From assembly GCF_020921035.1 (NCBI RefSeq), contig NC_063154.1, positions 18,511,861 to 18,575,860 on the forward strand: 64,000 bases of DNA, written 5' to 3'. Numbering within the stretch: the stretch's first letter is position 1; every line of letters starts with the position of its first letter. This DNA comes from Rhodamnia argentea. Its lineage: Eukaryota > Streptophyta > Magnoliopsida > Myrtales > Myrtaceae. Under the pieces are notes generated by a model. The model saw only the letters and a program-made list of their open reading frames with translations. It was not told the origin of the DNA and did no database searches. The translations under genes were made by a program, and so were the position numbers. Below, piece by piece: positions 24,012 to 36,479 of the stretch.

Positions 24012-27000
24012 AAAATTAAACTATTAAGAGACATCGGAAAGCCCGAAGGCAGCTATCCCGATAGGCCAGCGGGCAGAACGAGGAGAGGGCCTTGATATTT
24101 TGTGAGGAATCTGATCAAAGTGCTTAAAGCATTGAAAATTTTTATCCTTCTATCCTCTAGAGTTAGCTTTTTCATAAAGACCAGAGTAGACAGTACACAT
24201 TATGGTCCACCAGGAGCGAAGAATAAATCTCCATAGGAAGAGATTTTTAGGGAATTTTATTGTTGTATTCTAAATCTAAAATAACATGTCAAGTAAGAAT
24301 TTATAAGTATCTAACATTGCTTATCTACGGGATTTAAACTGCTCTCTAAATATATGCAAAATTGCTACACCTATAAATTCAAGCATTTTGTATTGCACTT
24401 TTTATCATAGTATCTAAGTTACGTTGCACGCAAGAGGGAGTATTGAAATGTCCCACATCACTTGTTTATGGGATTTATCTGTTTTATATGTAGTTTAATT
24501 TTTTGGGGCGAGATATCTAACAAAATTGAAGTTTAATATGTTGAGAAAGAATTGAATATGTTCGTTTGAAGCGAAGCTATTTCTGAGAAAATTTGTACCG
24601 ACTTTCTGATGTTTGGATAGTGAAAATATGATCGATATACGGAAAATATTTTCCGCGTATTTGAAAACCACAAACTTAGAGTCCGTTTGTTTGAAAAAAA
24701 ATGTGTTTCTTCGAAATTGTTTTTGAATTTTCCGGCATTTTGATAACGGAAAACTTATCGATCAAGGGAAAATGTTTTCCATGGACGGAAAACAACAAGC
24801 TTAGATTGGAGGAAAATTTCTTCTTCTAACAAAATAAGAAGAAAATCAATTTCCTCAAACCATTAAATAAATGAAAACTAACAACTTTCTTTCAATTTTC
24901 ATAACAAGAATTTTATCTTTGCCCTGAAATTTTCAGTGAAGTAAACACACCATGATATCTTGTTTTGAAAAATGATTCTTTTACTGATAAGCTATTATTT
25001 GGATACAGTAATGAAGGCTGATTGATGAAGTCCTTCCTCACCAGCATTCCTCAAACTTCACGAATTTCCTTACAAGGGGCACTCATGTAGATTTTATAGT
25101 AGATAACATTTCAAAAACCATGCTCATCTTTTCCACCAAAGTCACTTGCATTTCCTTAATAAGACTCCAAATTCTATCCGACCGAAATCACCAACTTCAT
25201 CCCAATCCTTTCGGCTCTTTGAACCGTCGGTGATGCGACGGGTCAAATGCGACGTCGTGTGATTTTGTCGAGAGATCGACAGGGGGGTTTGACGAGCATT
25301 AGGGATTAGAGTTCTCAAGAGCTAGTGTTCGAGACCAGAGATTCAATTCATGTCATTCTTGCATATGGGGTTTCGTTTTGTCTTTGTGAAGTAACAGTGA
25401 GGATAGATGCATCGGTACAACCATAGGATGTACAAAAATTTCTGAAATGTAAGTACTGGACGGTCGGTGGGGACATAAATACAGAGAAGAGTAGTCTCAC
25501 GTCGGAGTTCTCCCTCCCATGAGATAGTTTACAACCATGTTGCTTTGCTGCATCGCGACCGGAAGTCGAGCAACCCAAATTAAGATTGTGCAACCACTGC
25601 CCGTGCCGGCGTTGCCAAGGATGGCACCATGGTTGCTGTTGCCGACCTAGGGCTGTTTGATTCAACCCCGACCTATTATGCGAGTAACCAATGCCCTAAA
25701 ATGATGAATTTCGCGAATCGATTTCTCATCACGAGTGCAGGCCACATCGATCGGACCGAATAGATTTCGGCTTTCCATTCACTATAATTTTTTTTCCTTT
25801 ACACGTAATAAAAGGAAAAGTTGCACATTCACCATTTTTAAGTTCATTAATCTATTTGCCAAAATGAAAATCGTACCACCGACACCAATCGTCACTAAAT
25901 GCCATAAGCTTCTCAGTGACATTGCTAGTCATAACTCCCCTTTAGGAAGCGGGACCCGCCCCGACCCGCCCCGCAACTTTTGTGAAGTTATGGTTAGGCC
26001 CAATCATTTCAAGAAACTTTTACATATCCCCCCGTAAGTCTTGTTCGCACCAAAATTTAAGGAAGTAATGTTAGGAATTTTCAGCAAAAGTCTTCTGAAT
26101 TAAGCCTATGTTCTAAAACAATCCGGATTTAATTTGTCAATTATGATTAATGATGAGTAATTAATTCGAAAATTGGGAAAGAACGCTTCTAGATGGAATG
26201 ATTGGATTTTGCTATTCGGTCTATCCCTTATTTTTGTGACATTGACTATCCATTGGCAACTCTAAAAAGTCAAGAACTAGGGATGTAGGTGCAAAAAAAA
26301 TTCAAGGGCTATTGTCCTATTTAGGAAATTATTAAAAGAGTCATTATTAAGAAAGTTAAATGTCCTTTGCTATTTATTTTACGGAATACACCATCTTTCT
26401 AAATTGAGGGAAAAAAAGAACAAATTCTTTGAATATCATACGAGTTAACAACCCAAAACAATGAACTGAAATTGTCTTAACAACGTTCTCTAGTACACAT
26501 CCGCTAAAAGAATTTAATTAATCAATGAACGCTGGGATTCTCCAGTTTTGGTCCCATGACCATCCGGTCCGGTTCTAGGGTGGGATTGGATTGGATCGGG
26601 AACCCATCACCCCTCCCGCAAAAGCTCGAGTTCTAGATTCAGCTCGGCCCCATCTACCCGCGTCATCCGAACGCCGAGCCTGCGTGACATTTCCGTGCCG
26701 ATTAGGTGGCTATCCCCATCAAATCTAGTATAATAGTATACGATTTTTCTCTCTTTTATTTCTATTGATTTTTCTAATTAGTATAGTGATTAATCTTGTT
26801 ATTAACTCTAAGCAAGGCGCGAAAATGAAGTAAACTAATTGTGTCGGCATTAATTTTATCTGACACATTAATAAAATCTCCACGCTCACTGATTTTCGAA
26901 GCTTCATTCTGAGTCGTTCATTAAATTTCCATTTAAAATGGACTTTAGTTAAAGGCTGATAGGACGCATGAGAACCGACCCGGAGCCTACGACATGTACG

Positions 27001-27840
27001 TACCATTAGAGTGTGGGACTTGAATAGATCCTCGGGGTCAATGATTGGGGTACATTTATCACGTCACCAATAAATCAAGTCTAATTGATGATCTTATTAA
27101 ATTATGCTTCCATTATTATGAAAGACAAGTGCCAACCATATTAACTCTTCAATGAAATTCTACTGCATATCTAGAGTTAGATCAATGGCTGAATCTAGTT
27201 GGATCCGACCCAGTTTCGACCCTAAAAAATCCTTGTTCAACCCCACACATTAAAAAAGTTGCTCAAAGGTATAGATCGATTGAGATTGAGAGGAAAAATC
27301 ATTTTCCGGATGTGTGACCATATCTTGATCACTTACTTAGACGGTTGCTGTCGACCCGTTGATCAAATCTACTTAAAGTGTGATTCTTAGCATTTTTCTA
27401 ATCGAGAACCCGCCGAATTTGTGTAATACTCAACATTTAACTATATAAACACATAAGTGCGAAGTTATCGTTTGAACTTGTTTTATTATAACAAATCGAT
27501 TACTTCTGAAGACCCTACGGAGTCTAAAAACAGAAACATAAGATCCCATGACAATTCTTGAATCGCAATAAAATACAAATACTAATAGAAGAATTTGAAA
27601 AATTTTTGTATAATTTGGTATATCATAATGAAAATTACACCAACGTATTTATAGGCTTTATCAAACCACTCCAATATATATCGATACGTACGTACAATCA
27701 AAGAGAGATATATGCGCAATATACAAAATCAATAAAATTATTAAATCTCTCTAACTTAGAAAATTATCCTAAATAAATTCTAATTATCTCTAATAAAGAT
27801 TATTTTTGTTCAAGCATATGTTCCACGGCCCCAAAGCCAA
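24012..27840. other. Intergenic repeats, no gene seen
   Basis: Contains LTR-like debris around 24230-24520 (two 'gtttatgggattt'-type phrases), a MITE-like start 'gagtccgtttgtttgaaaa' at 24680, and a GC-rich stretch at 25200-25650 without recognisable coding. A 'ggtccggttctagggtggg' tract at 26560-26630 resembles the hAT-type repeats found elsewhere in the window. None has ends I could define. Confidence 0.5.
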
Positions 27841-27954
27841 TGTGCTTTCCAGCCATTGACCATTGAGGACAACCCCCCACCCCACCACCTCCCACCACCA
27901 CCACCTCCACCTCCGTCAATCGCTCGCAAATTCCACCTAGGCAAACCAAAAACC

Positions 27955-29139
27955 ATGGCCAATCCCCTCTCCTCTCTCTCCCTCTTCTTCATCGTCGCCG
28001 CCGTCGTTCACAGCCGACAAGCCCACTCGCTCACCTCCCCCTCCGACGTCGCCGCCCTCAAGGCCTTCAAGTCCGCCGTCGTCCCCTCCTCCATCGCCCC
28101 CTGGTCCTGCCTCGCCTCCTGGAACTTCTCCTCCTCCGACCCCTGCGCCCTCCCCCGCCGCTCCTACTTCACCTGTGGCCTCTCCTGCTCCTCCTCCTCC
28201 TCCTCCGGCGGTCCTGCCCGGATCACCCTGATCACCCTCGACCCCGCCGGTTACTCCGGCACCCTCTCCCCTCTGGTGTCCCGCCTCTCCCGCCTCGCCG
28301 TCCTCGACCTCTCCGACAACTCCTTCCGCGGCCCCATCCCCTCCTCCCTCTCCTCCCTCTCCGCCCTAACCACCCTCTCCCTCCGCGCCAACTCCTTCTC
28401 CGGCTCCGTCCCCGCCTTAACCGGCCTCAAGAACCTCCGGTCCCTCGACTTCTCGTATAACTCCCTCTCCGGGTCGCTGCCGAGTTCGCTTAGCTCGCTC
28501 TCGAGCCTGACCCGTCTCGACCTCAGCTTCAACCGCCTGACCGGGTCCATCCCGAAGCTCCCGCCGAACCTGCTCGAGCTCGCCCTGAGGGCGAACTCGC
28601 TCTCCGGGCCCCTCTGGAAGGACTCGTTCGCCGAGTCCGTTCAGCTGGAGGTCGTCGAACTCGGCCACAATTGGCTCGCCGGAGCCCTCGAGCCCTGGCT
28701 CTTCCTGCTCCCCTCCATCCAGCAGATCGATCTGGCCAACAACAGCCTCGCCCGCATCGACGTCGCGACCCCGCCCGCGGGGGGCGGCGGCAGCCTGGTC
28801 GCCGTCGACCTGGGGTTCAACCGGATCGAGGGATTCGTCCCCGGCAGCTTCGCGAACTACCCGCAGCTGTCCTCGCTGTCGCTGCGGTACAACAGGCTGA
28901 GGGGGGACATCCCGGCGGAGTTCGGGCGGAAGGCGACGCTGAGGAGGCTGTTCCTGGACGGGAACTACCTGACGGGGAAGCCGCCGGAGGGGCTGTTCTC
29001 AGGGGAGGCGACGGTGGCGTTCGGGAGCCTGGGGGACAACTGCCTGAGGGAGTGTCCGGCGAGGTCGCAGCTGTGCGTGCCGTCGCAGAAGCCGGACGCG
29101 GTGTGCAAGCGGGCGTATGGTGGAAGACCGAGGTCGTAG
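27955..29139 (+). CDS. Secreted leucine-rich repeat protein (intronless, 394 aa)
   Basis: The start at 27955 (ACCATGGCC) gives a signal peptide (MANPLSSLSLFFIVAAVVHS). An upstream in-frame ATG at 27868-27856 would add a Pro/His-rich stretch and is unlikely. Then come an LRR N-terminal cap (SDVAALKAFKSAV, WNFSSSDPC, Cys pairs), about ten plant-type LRRs from residue ~100 to ~350 (LDLSDNSFRGPIPSS, LSLRANSFSGSVP, LDLSFNRLTGSIP, LSLRYNRLRGDIP, LFLDGNYLTGKPP), and a Cys-rich cap (NCLRECPARSQLCVP). There is no membrane segment or kinase, so a secreted or wall-bound binding protein is inferred; the partner is unknown. GC content is far above the surroundings. Codon third positions are mostly C in the first half and mostly G in the last third. 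TATT repeats and a GA run follow in the 3' region. Confidence 0.88.
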   Translation: MANPLSSLSLFFIVAAVVHSRQAHSLTSPSDVAALKAFKSAVVPSSIAPWSCLASWNFSSSDPCALPRRSYFTCGLSCSSSSSSGGPARITLITLDPAGYSGTLSPLVSRLSRLAVLDLSDNSFRGPIPSSLSSLSALTTLSLRANSFSGSVPALTGLKNLRSLDFSYNSLSGSLPSSLSSLSSLTRLDLSFNRLTGSIPKLPPNLLELALRANSLSGPLWKDSFAESVQLEVVELGHNWLAGALEPWLFLLPSIQQIDLANNSLARIDVATPPAGGGGSLVAVDLGFNRIEGFVPGSFANYPQLSSLSLRYNRLRGDIPAEFGRKATLRRLFLDGNYLTGKPPEGLFSGEATVAFGSLGDNCLRECPARSQLCVPSQKPDAVCKRAYGGRPRS

Positions 29140-31522
29140 CTTCGTGTCAGGTTTCAGTCAGATTTTCAACGTTATCTTATTATTATTATTATTATTTTTT
29201 GGCCACTCTTGTCTTTTTCCTCTTTTTTTTATTTATTTATAACTATCAGAGACGTGTAGACAAAAAAAAGTAAAAAAAGAGAGAGAGAGAGAGAGTATGA
29301 ATAAGAGGTTCTCCACGTGTGTTTGTATAGCTGAAGATTGTGACTTTTCCTCGCATGGAATGAAGTATATCAGTTAAGGAAAGTATAAACTTACTCATTT
29401 CTCTTTCTCCCTCATTTTTTTTTTATTTTGATTTTTTAGATAATTTGAAATCGTATCATAACTTATGATGATCTCTATTTCATGTTTACCGTGCTCATCA
29501 TTTCTTGTTGTCCAGCTGAATTTAGATTATTTTTATTTGATCGAACGGCTAAATTTAGATTGCATGCATAAGTGGTGAGCATGGTTTTAAAGTAAAATCG
29601 AAAAAAAAAAAAAAATTAGTTCTAAGGTTGTAAAAATTGGGGAACCCGTTCGATGGGTAGGTTTTTAGGTTTCAAGTGGTAGAATCTGTAACTTATGACG
29701 ATTTTTTTTTTTTTTTTTTTTGTATTTCTCTTGTTCCATGTCTTCACATGATCTTGCAAGATTCCATAGAGTTCCATGATGAGCACGTGATCTGGAATCA
29801 CTAATGTGAACTTCCATTTTTTATATTCATGACTGAGGCTTTTACTTTGTTAATATTTTCAAATTTTTCATGTGTCTAAATACGAGTTGTGGTCATAAAT
29901 TATAACAATAAATGGTAGTCGTTAGATATTATGATTTACTGCAATCATTTAACTAAAAAATGCGTGTGAAAATTCTAGTTTAAGGTTTCTAGATGTGCAT
30001 GGTAGGTTTGAGATTTCAAAATTTTGAAAACCGGTCTCGATAGGTAGTTCTAGATTTCTTCCATTTGGACTGATCGTGAAACCCCTCAATCCTAGCATGC
30101 CTTAAATTTTATTTTCTAGAGTTACTATCTCGCCCGCCATACGATTTTTAGCCAAACTCAAGGGGCGATTACTATTTAAAGATGCCACCAAGTGCATATT
30201 TGGCTTTTTGTTAAAATGAAAGAAATATAACACTCTTATTTTCTAAATAAAAGAATAATCTTGCTTAAAAACATCGTAAGGGAGATCTAAAAGTGTTCGA
30301 AGATAGATTTATATTCTTCACTTCTAATCTCATATTCATTTAGAGAAAATGACATCACTAGTGCCGCATAATTTTCTCACGGGGTTCACTCGCGTGCTAT
30401 AGCGTTTTTAGCCAGTCACTTGAGTGCATAACCAAAATATATAATATATATATCCCAAATATCGACAATCCGACGTGACGTATCATTTGCAGGGAATATT
30501 TTTTAAAAGTCCAAGTACTCAAGTGGTTGCTTGAAAAATTACGATGCTCGAGCGCATGTTTTTCATAAAATTTTATGGCGCATTGAAATGTTATAATCTT
30601 CAAATGAGTGCGGTACAATTTTTTTACTATTCATTGATTTTCTAATTTACTTTCTCGTTTTATTAGCCTGCAAATTTTTTTAATTTCCTATTTTTCGCGT
30701 CACTTCCGACCGGCCCAAACATTTATGGAGGAGGGGCTTGAGTGACGTGGGAGTGAAGTCATAAATAAGAATATTGTTTTTTTTTTTGTGTTTTTATCTG
30801 AAACATAAATAGACAGTTGATTTTTGGAATTTTTTTTCTTTTTTCCAAAAATCGGTTCGGTGTCGACGGATTTGCCGGCATTTTCTGACACTGAACTTGA
30901 CATCCGCAGGAATGCGCAGGAGGAATCTTTCCGAATTTCTGGATAAAACAATAGCGGAAAAAAAAAGCTTTTCTCATTTAAAATAAAACAAGTCAGAAAG
31001 CTCTTATGACCAACCCCCAAAAAGATATTTTTTATTTAAAAAAAAAATCGCTTGAACGACAACCCCACTAAAATGCTAACGGTTAGAAAAACTTTCGATG
31101 TGAGATCTATCGTAATTGTTAGAATTCAGCGCACAATCAAGTCCAAGTACAACGTTAAGCGAAAAAGAGAAATAAAAATACGAGATTTTATCCCCGATTC
31201 ACCTTTAAATTGGGGCTACGTCCGATAGAGGATTCCATTATAATTAACATATCGCACATCTCGTAGCATCACTCAATTACGGGCCCAAACTACTAAATTA
31301 CAAGCGAAAAAAAAAATACAATATATATTCATGAGCATAAACCCAAATTACTAATGAAAAATTACGGATTTAAATCGTAAAAACCCTTTGGCGTCTAGGA
31401 GGGCACTGCTCCCTTGAAACCCCCACCAAGGCGATTCTCCCGAAACCCCGCTAGCTCGGCGTGGAGTAGGACCCATGTGATTTCCTGTCATATGAGAGTA
31501 TGAATCACACCACAGCAATAAT
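29140..31522. other. 3' region of LRR gene and AT-rich intergenic DNA
   Basis: Includes (TTA)n near 29177-29196, (GA)n at 29278-29296 and long poly-T tracts. Beyond about 29400 it is AT-rich with no recognisable gene. Minus-strand open frames near 30397-31020 show no family features. Confidence 0.55.
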
Positions 31523-31983
31523 TAGGGGTCATCGATTTTTTTTATCCGATTCAATCTCATTCTAGACTCGAGAATCGGACCAATAGGATTGATTCTTAGT
31601 TTCGAAAGCGGAGATCGGACTAGAGGTGCTTGGATTGGATCGGCTGAACCTATGCGGCCGGTTCTAGAACGGTATAGTGAAATCGATCGCATGTATTTGA
31701 AACACATATTCACACATTTTAAGTTGTAAATGTACCCCTAATAATAATAAAAAATTAAATGATTTCTTTAAAAAAAACTCTAAGAAGTAAACTTAAATTT
31801 TTTAAAGAAAGCTAATCCAATTCGAGTGAATGGATCCATCTACAAAACCGAGAACCGAACTGAAAATTGCCAGTTACATGAAATTGGGAATTGGGCCAGA
31901 GTCCCCATGAACTGGTCTGAACCAGGAAATTCGATCTAATCAGAGCATTTCTTGATCCAATCAATTCTTTTGGCTCACCCCTT
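31523..31983. mobile_element. hAT-like MITE (461 bp)
   Basis: Ends TAGGGGTCATC at the left and GGCTCACCCCTT at the right form imperfect inverted repeats of the AGGGGTSA type. Flanking 8-mers GCAATAAT (31515-31522) and GTAGTAAT (31984-31991) match at 6 of 8, in keeping with an old hAT target duplication. The interior has 'gagaatcgga' and 'ccggttctag' phrases as in the other hAT-like copies. Confidence 0.65.
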
Positions 31984-32261
31984 GTAGTAATTAGGTATCA
32001 CGGCAAAGAGTGGCTCAGATATCCGCTCAGCCGACCCCGTGCCGTCGGAACGCGTTTACATCACATCAATCTTGCGAAAATCCAAGTTTGTGCAGAATAA
32101 AGAACAAAGAAAAGATGACTTGGAACCTACAAAAGTCGTTGGTTTTAACTTTATCTCGTGTCTGATAACGACACTCTCCATCTTGTCATATCCTTTCCAT
32201 AGTGGTCGGCACCGAATTTCTTCCCCCAGCTCTTGGACCAATAAGCATAAATAGGGTACAT

Positions 32262-32516
32262 GATATAAATCGCAATTAAATTTTGGATTTAATATACAAT
32301 ATAATCTATAAAATTTAAATTATTCAATATAAATCTTGAATTTTTTATACATATTTAATTTAGTAAATGAATTTATGAAATACAATTCATGGAGTGAATG
32401 AAACATGTATCCAAAATATATGGACGATATTGAACAAATAAAAAGTTCAGGATAATATTACACATTCGGCTAAAGTTTGAGGATTACATTGCATATTGAA
32501 AAACATTCAAAAACCA
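32262..32516. mobile_element. Short copy of the 'gacataaatagtc' MITE family
   Basis: Arms 'ttggatttaatatacaatataatc' and 'aggataatattacacattcgg', with 'aaagttcagg' and 'gctaaagtttgagg', match the arms of the copies at 23587-24011 and 50283-50680. Decayed and without clear ends. Confidence 0.55.
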
Positions 32517-32961
32517 TTGAGTCAATTTCTAGCATGAATATCGGTACTTTGCATGTCATCTTTTAATGATATTTCAATGTATTCAAGCATCGTTTATGTT
32601 TTTTTTCTGAAGGCCCGATTAATAAGCTTTCCTAGAGCACTGATTAAATCAAATAAAAGTGGAAATAACAAATTTCAAGATAACTATAAAGAAAACAACA
32701 AAAAAATATGTACAATTTCATAAGATCAATAACTTCAAATCGCACACCGTAATATTTTAAAAAATAGCTGTTATAAGACTTAACAAGTGTCTAATAGCTC
32801 TCTTTTGAGATTTGCTTCTTGAGATTTGAAGCACTATTCTCAAAAGGGAAACCAAGTTATTCAAGCAATTGAAACTTAACAAGTGACACATCTTTACAAA
32901 GGTAGAGATGAAAGGGCATCAAATAATGTGTTACAATGAAATAACGTGTTGTGTGCAGCAT

Positions 32962-35900
32962 TTACACAATCAGGAAAACGAACTCCCGAATCGCGGCGAT
33001 CTCGCCGATCTTCTTCAGCGTTTCCTTGGTGGGTTGATCATCCAGCTTGATCGAGATCATGCTTTCCGAGTCCACGGCGGTCCTTGTAACTTTCATGAAG
33101 CCGATGTTCACGTTCGCCTCTCCCAGGATGCTTCCAATCTTTCCTATTGAACCCGGCTGATCGATTGCCCTGCAGAGTAGTATGCACCCTTCCAACAGAA
33201 CGTCTACCTCGAAGTTCCCGATCTTCGTCAAGAAGGGGAGCCCGTCTTTTACCTGCCCCTCAACTTCGATCTCCCCGGACGTTGATACGGCGCCGTCGAA
33301 TCTCGAGTCCACGTTCGCAATCTGAACCTGGATGAACTCGAGAGGGTACTCTGGCGAACCGGTCAAATTGACTCGCTCTTCGGTAATTCTGAGCCCTCTT
33401 TGCTTAGCTACTGAATCTCCATTCACCCAGTTGACGATGACGCTGGAAATGGGTTCGATGAGGCCCTTGATTATCCCGGCTCGGAGGAGTTTCGTATCAA
33501 GTTGATCTGGTTCTCTAGCAGAAGCGTACGTGACTTTTACTGTTTTGAAACCACCTCTTCCTGCTATTAGTTTAACAGCAAATCTTCCTAGATTAATTGC
33601 AAGGTCCAGAAATGGTCTCAACTCTGCAAGAACCTGATAGAACAAAGGAAGCACTGAAATGTGCAGGACATATTTCTTATGAAATGTAAAAAAGCAGGCA
33701 ACTATAATCAGATATAACAGCATATTAATGGAATATCAAGGTTTTCTTAGCCCAACAAAGGAGTTTATTATGACCTTAGATAACATTGTAATAGATAAGA
33801 ATCCAGATAAAATCGAAGGATCAGTGCATGACTAAATTATTTGTTCTACTTTATTAGTCCATGTAATTGTCAATTAATTGGTAAAAGACGATAGAGTTCT
33901 ACTAGGAGAATAAGGGCAATGGCTTCTGAATGTAAATTCATCAACAATCCAACAACATATATGCAGTATGCTGCTCGGAAGGAGCACTCTCATGTTGCAT
34001 GTAAGGTGGTTTAGCTCATGAGGAGGCAAGATGCTACACAATATAAAGATGCCAGGTGATACCTCAGCCTCAACCATCGGTTCATTGACTACAGTTGAAG
34101 GAAGATCTCCTTCTAAAGCTTTAATGACCGCTTCTGCAATTTCGATAGCCAATTCTCCCTGCATATTGCTTTGGCTGTCATCTGATGCCACAAAAAGAGA
34201 AAAGTCCAAGCATTCATAAAGTCAGGCCATTCAACCAACCTGAGCTTCAAAAGTACTGTCCCCAAGATGTGGGGTGACGATAACTTTCTCATGTTGGACC
34301 AGCTTGTTGTCTTTTGTTGGCGGCTCCTCTATCAAAACATCTACTGCTGCCTACTAGAGAAATCACTTCAATGTTCCATAGGACATAATTAGCAGTCCCC
34401 AAAGGACGAAAGTGAGACAGAAACAAGTACCCGAGACACAATTCCTGAATCAAGTGCCCTGACTAGAGCGTCTTCATCAATCAATCCTCCATGAGCAACA
34501 TTCAGAATTTGAACGCCTTTCTTCATCTTTGCAAAGGTCTCATCATTAAGCATCTTCTGTGTGGCAGGAGTAAGATGCATGTGCAAGGAGATGAAATCTG
34601 CATTCGCTATGGCATTGTCGAATGTCACCAGCTCTACCCCAATTGCACGGGCTAGATGACCAGAGGCGTATGGATCATATGCAATTACATGCATTCCAAG
34701 ACCTTTGGCACGTCGGGCAACATCAAACCCAACCTCTCCAAAACCCATAACAGCAAGGGTTTTCCCTGAAAGAGACATGCCCACATACTTTTTCCGTTGC
34801 CAATCACCTGCATTAGCCGATGCATGTATGTCAAGAGTCACTTCAAGTTTCTGGCCATATTGTCACAGTCAAGGTCTTTCACACGCTTTCTAGCCGAAAC
34901 AGCTGAGTGTTTTAACTATCCAGCTTGAGAATATGTAGTATGTACACAAAAATAGAAAATCTGTTATTTTCAAGTGTTCCATTCAAAAATACACGCCAGA
35001 TTGATCAAAATTCCGGCTACAGAAAACTGTCATCAATCAAGTAGCTCCTCTACAAAATTCTAAGATCTGGAGGTAACCCCTCAGAAAGCCATTGCTACTA
35101 TTAAAGAGGAAATATGTTGGTAAACATAGCCCCTGCATAAATATACTGAGATTCACAAACTCAACCTGTTCCTTCAGCATCCTGACTTCTCAAGGTCAGA
35201 AGGAACCTCATAAACTGAAGAAGTTATTTCAATTTCTATGTACGGGAAAAGGTTTCCTGAATCTACACTGCATCTTGCAGTAACTAGTATGTGGTTGTAC
35301 TAAGACATCTTGAAACACTTTTCAGATTGATTCCGCTTCAGAATCATCATTCTGACCAGAATTTTAAACGCCTCTCCCCTTATTCTTCAAACAGTAATGT
35401 GTGAAAATAATCCATCTAGACCCTGTGTCCTTCAAACAACAAATTTTCCCAAAAAAAGGCCGCCTAGAGAAGGCATCCAATCATCGCCGTCCTACCCGTT
35501 TAGATCACAAAATCATAGCTGCACGAGGATAGCCAAGCTTTTTACCCTCAGATTCCAAGTCCCATGTTCTTGTCTCCGATTGTTCACATGAAACCGAACG
35601 ATGATCCAATGGAATCGTTTGATAGCTTCTGATTGTGGAATATATTCCAAGAACTTTAGGGACAAAAGTATCTCATGCCATGAAAGTTTTCACAAGTAAA
35701 TATTCATTAAGTAGAAGCCAGAAAGACCATTCAGCAGTTCCCATTTGAGTCCCCACTTGCATGAACGACCCTCTAGATTGTTTCCTCTATATATGTACTG
35801 CACATACTAAACAATGCCAAAACAGAACAAACAGCCAGAACTAGAAGTGCTGAAAAAGTATCGAAATTCTTAAAACAAACACTTACCCGACTTCACCGAA

Positions 35901-36415
35901 ACTGCAGCTTGTGCAACGTTTCGGGCCATGGCCGTCAGGAGCGCAATCGCGTGCTCCGCCACTGCCGAGGCACTTGCATTTGGGGCATTCACCACCAAGC
36001 ACCGATTCTCGTTTGCCGCCGCCAAGTTCACATTGTCGATCCCACCCCCAGCGATCCCGACCACCTTCAGCCTCCCTCTGGAGCAGTCGAACAAGTCCCT
36101 GCTCACCTTCATCTCGCTCCCCACGATGAGGGCGTCGCATCCGTCGATCCTCGCGCACAGCTCCTCCGGCGCGAGGTCAACTGCGTAGTCAACTTCAGCG
36201 AAATCCCTGAGGATCCCCAGCCCCGCTTCTCCGAGCTCGTCCGCCACCAGGACGGTGAACCGGTCGTCATCGGAGGACGCGCGCAGGGGCGCCGGCGGGC
36301 GGCGGGGGCCCTGGCAGAGGGAGACAGAGGAGGCGAGGTTCGGCGAGAGAGCGGGCTTCGAGGAGGCGAAATTGCCGGTCGCCAAGGCTTTTCCGAGGTT
36401 GATGGTGCTCCCCAT
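32962..36415 (-). CDS. PGDH: D-3-phosphoglycerate dehydrogenase-like, plastid (5 exons, 594 aa), active-site Arg replaced
   Basis: Exons 36415-35887, 34807-34431, 34350-34240, 34158-34063 and 33633-32962 join in frame with GT-AG borders to 594 residues, the normal plant length. The enzyme oxidises 3-phosphoglycerate with NAD, the first step of plastid serine synthesis. Order: transit peptide (1-~45), substrate domain ([13 protein letters not shown]), NAD fold (MGFGEVG, 197-203; YDPY), catalytic region, intervening domain, and a C-terminal ACT domain ([19 protein letters not shown]). Glu311 and His330 (TPHLG) of the catalytic set are present. The usual NVARGG reads NVAHGG: His282 (CAT) stands where the catalytic Arg belongs. 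SLHMPLTP reads SLHMHLTP, and the plant GRAGVGIDN reads GIAGGGIDN. All exons are open, so it is probably expressed, but with doubtful classical activity. A decayed relative lies at 50789-54273. Confidence 0.9.
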
Positions 36416-36457
36416 TTCGTCGTGAATTTGGATTCAATCGGCGGAGGGGGAGGGAAC

Positions 36458-36464
36458 TTATATA
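36458..36464 (-). promoter_or_regulatory. TATA box of the PGDH-like gene
   Basis: TATATAA on the minus strand, about 45 bases ahead of the start codon at 36415, in the expected orientation. The distance implies a very short leader. Confidence 0.55.
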
Positions 36465-36479
36465 GCATGAGGTGGTGGT

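Noticed and set aside
24676..24970. Second Harbinger-like MITE suggested by 'gagtccgtttgtttg'
   Set aside because: Only the left end resembles the family; the right end 'gaagtaaacacacc' pairs poorly and no TWA duplication was found.
28671..29273. 200-codon plus-strand frame overlapping the LRR gene
   Set aside because: Shadow frame of the GC-rich LRR gene; the Arg/Gly/Pro-rich product has no domain.
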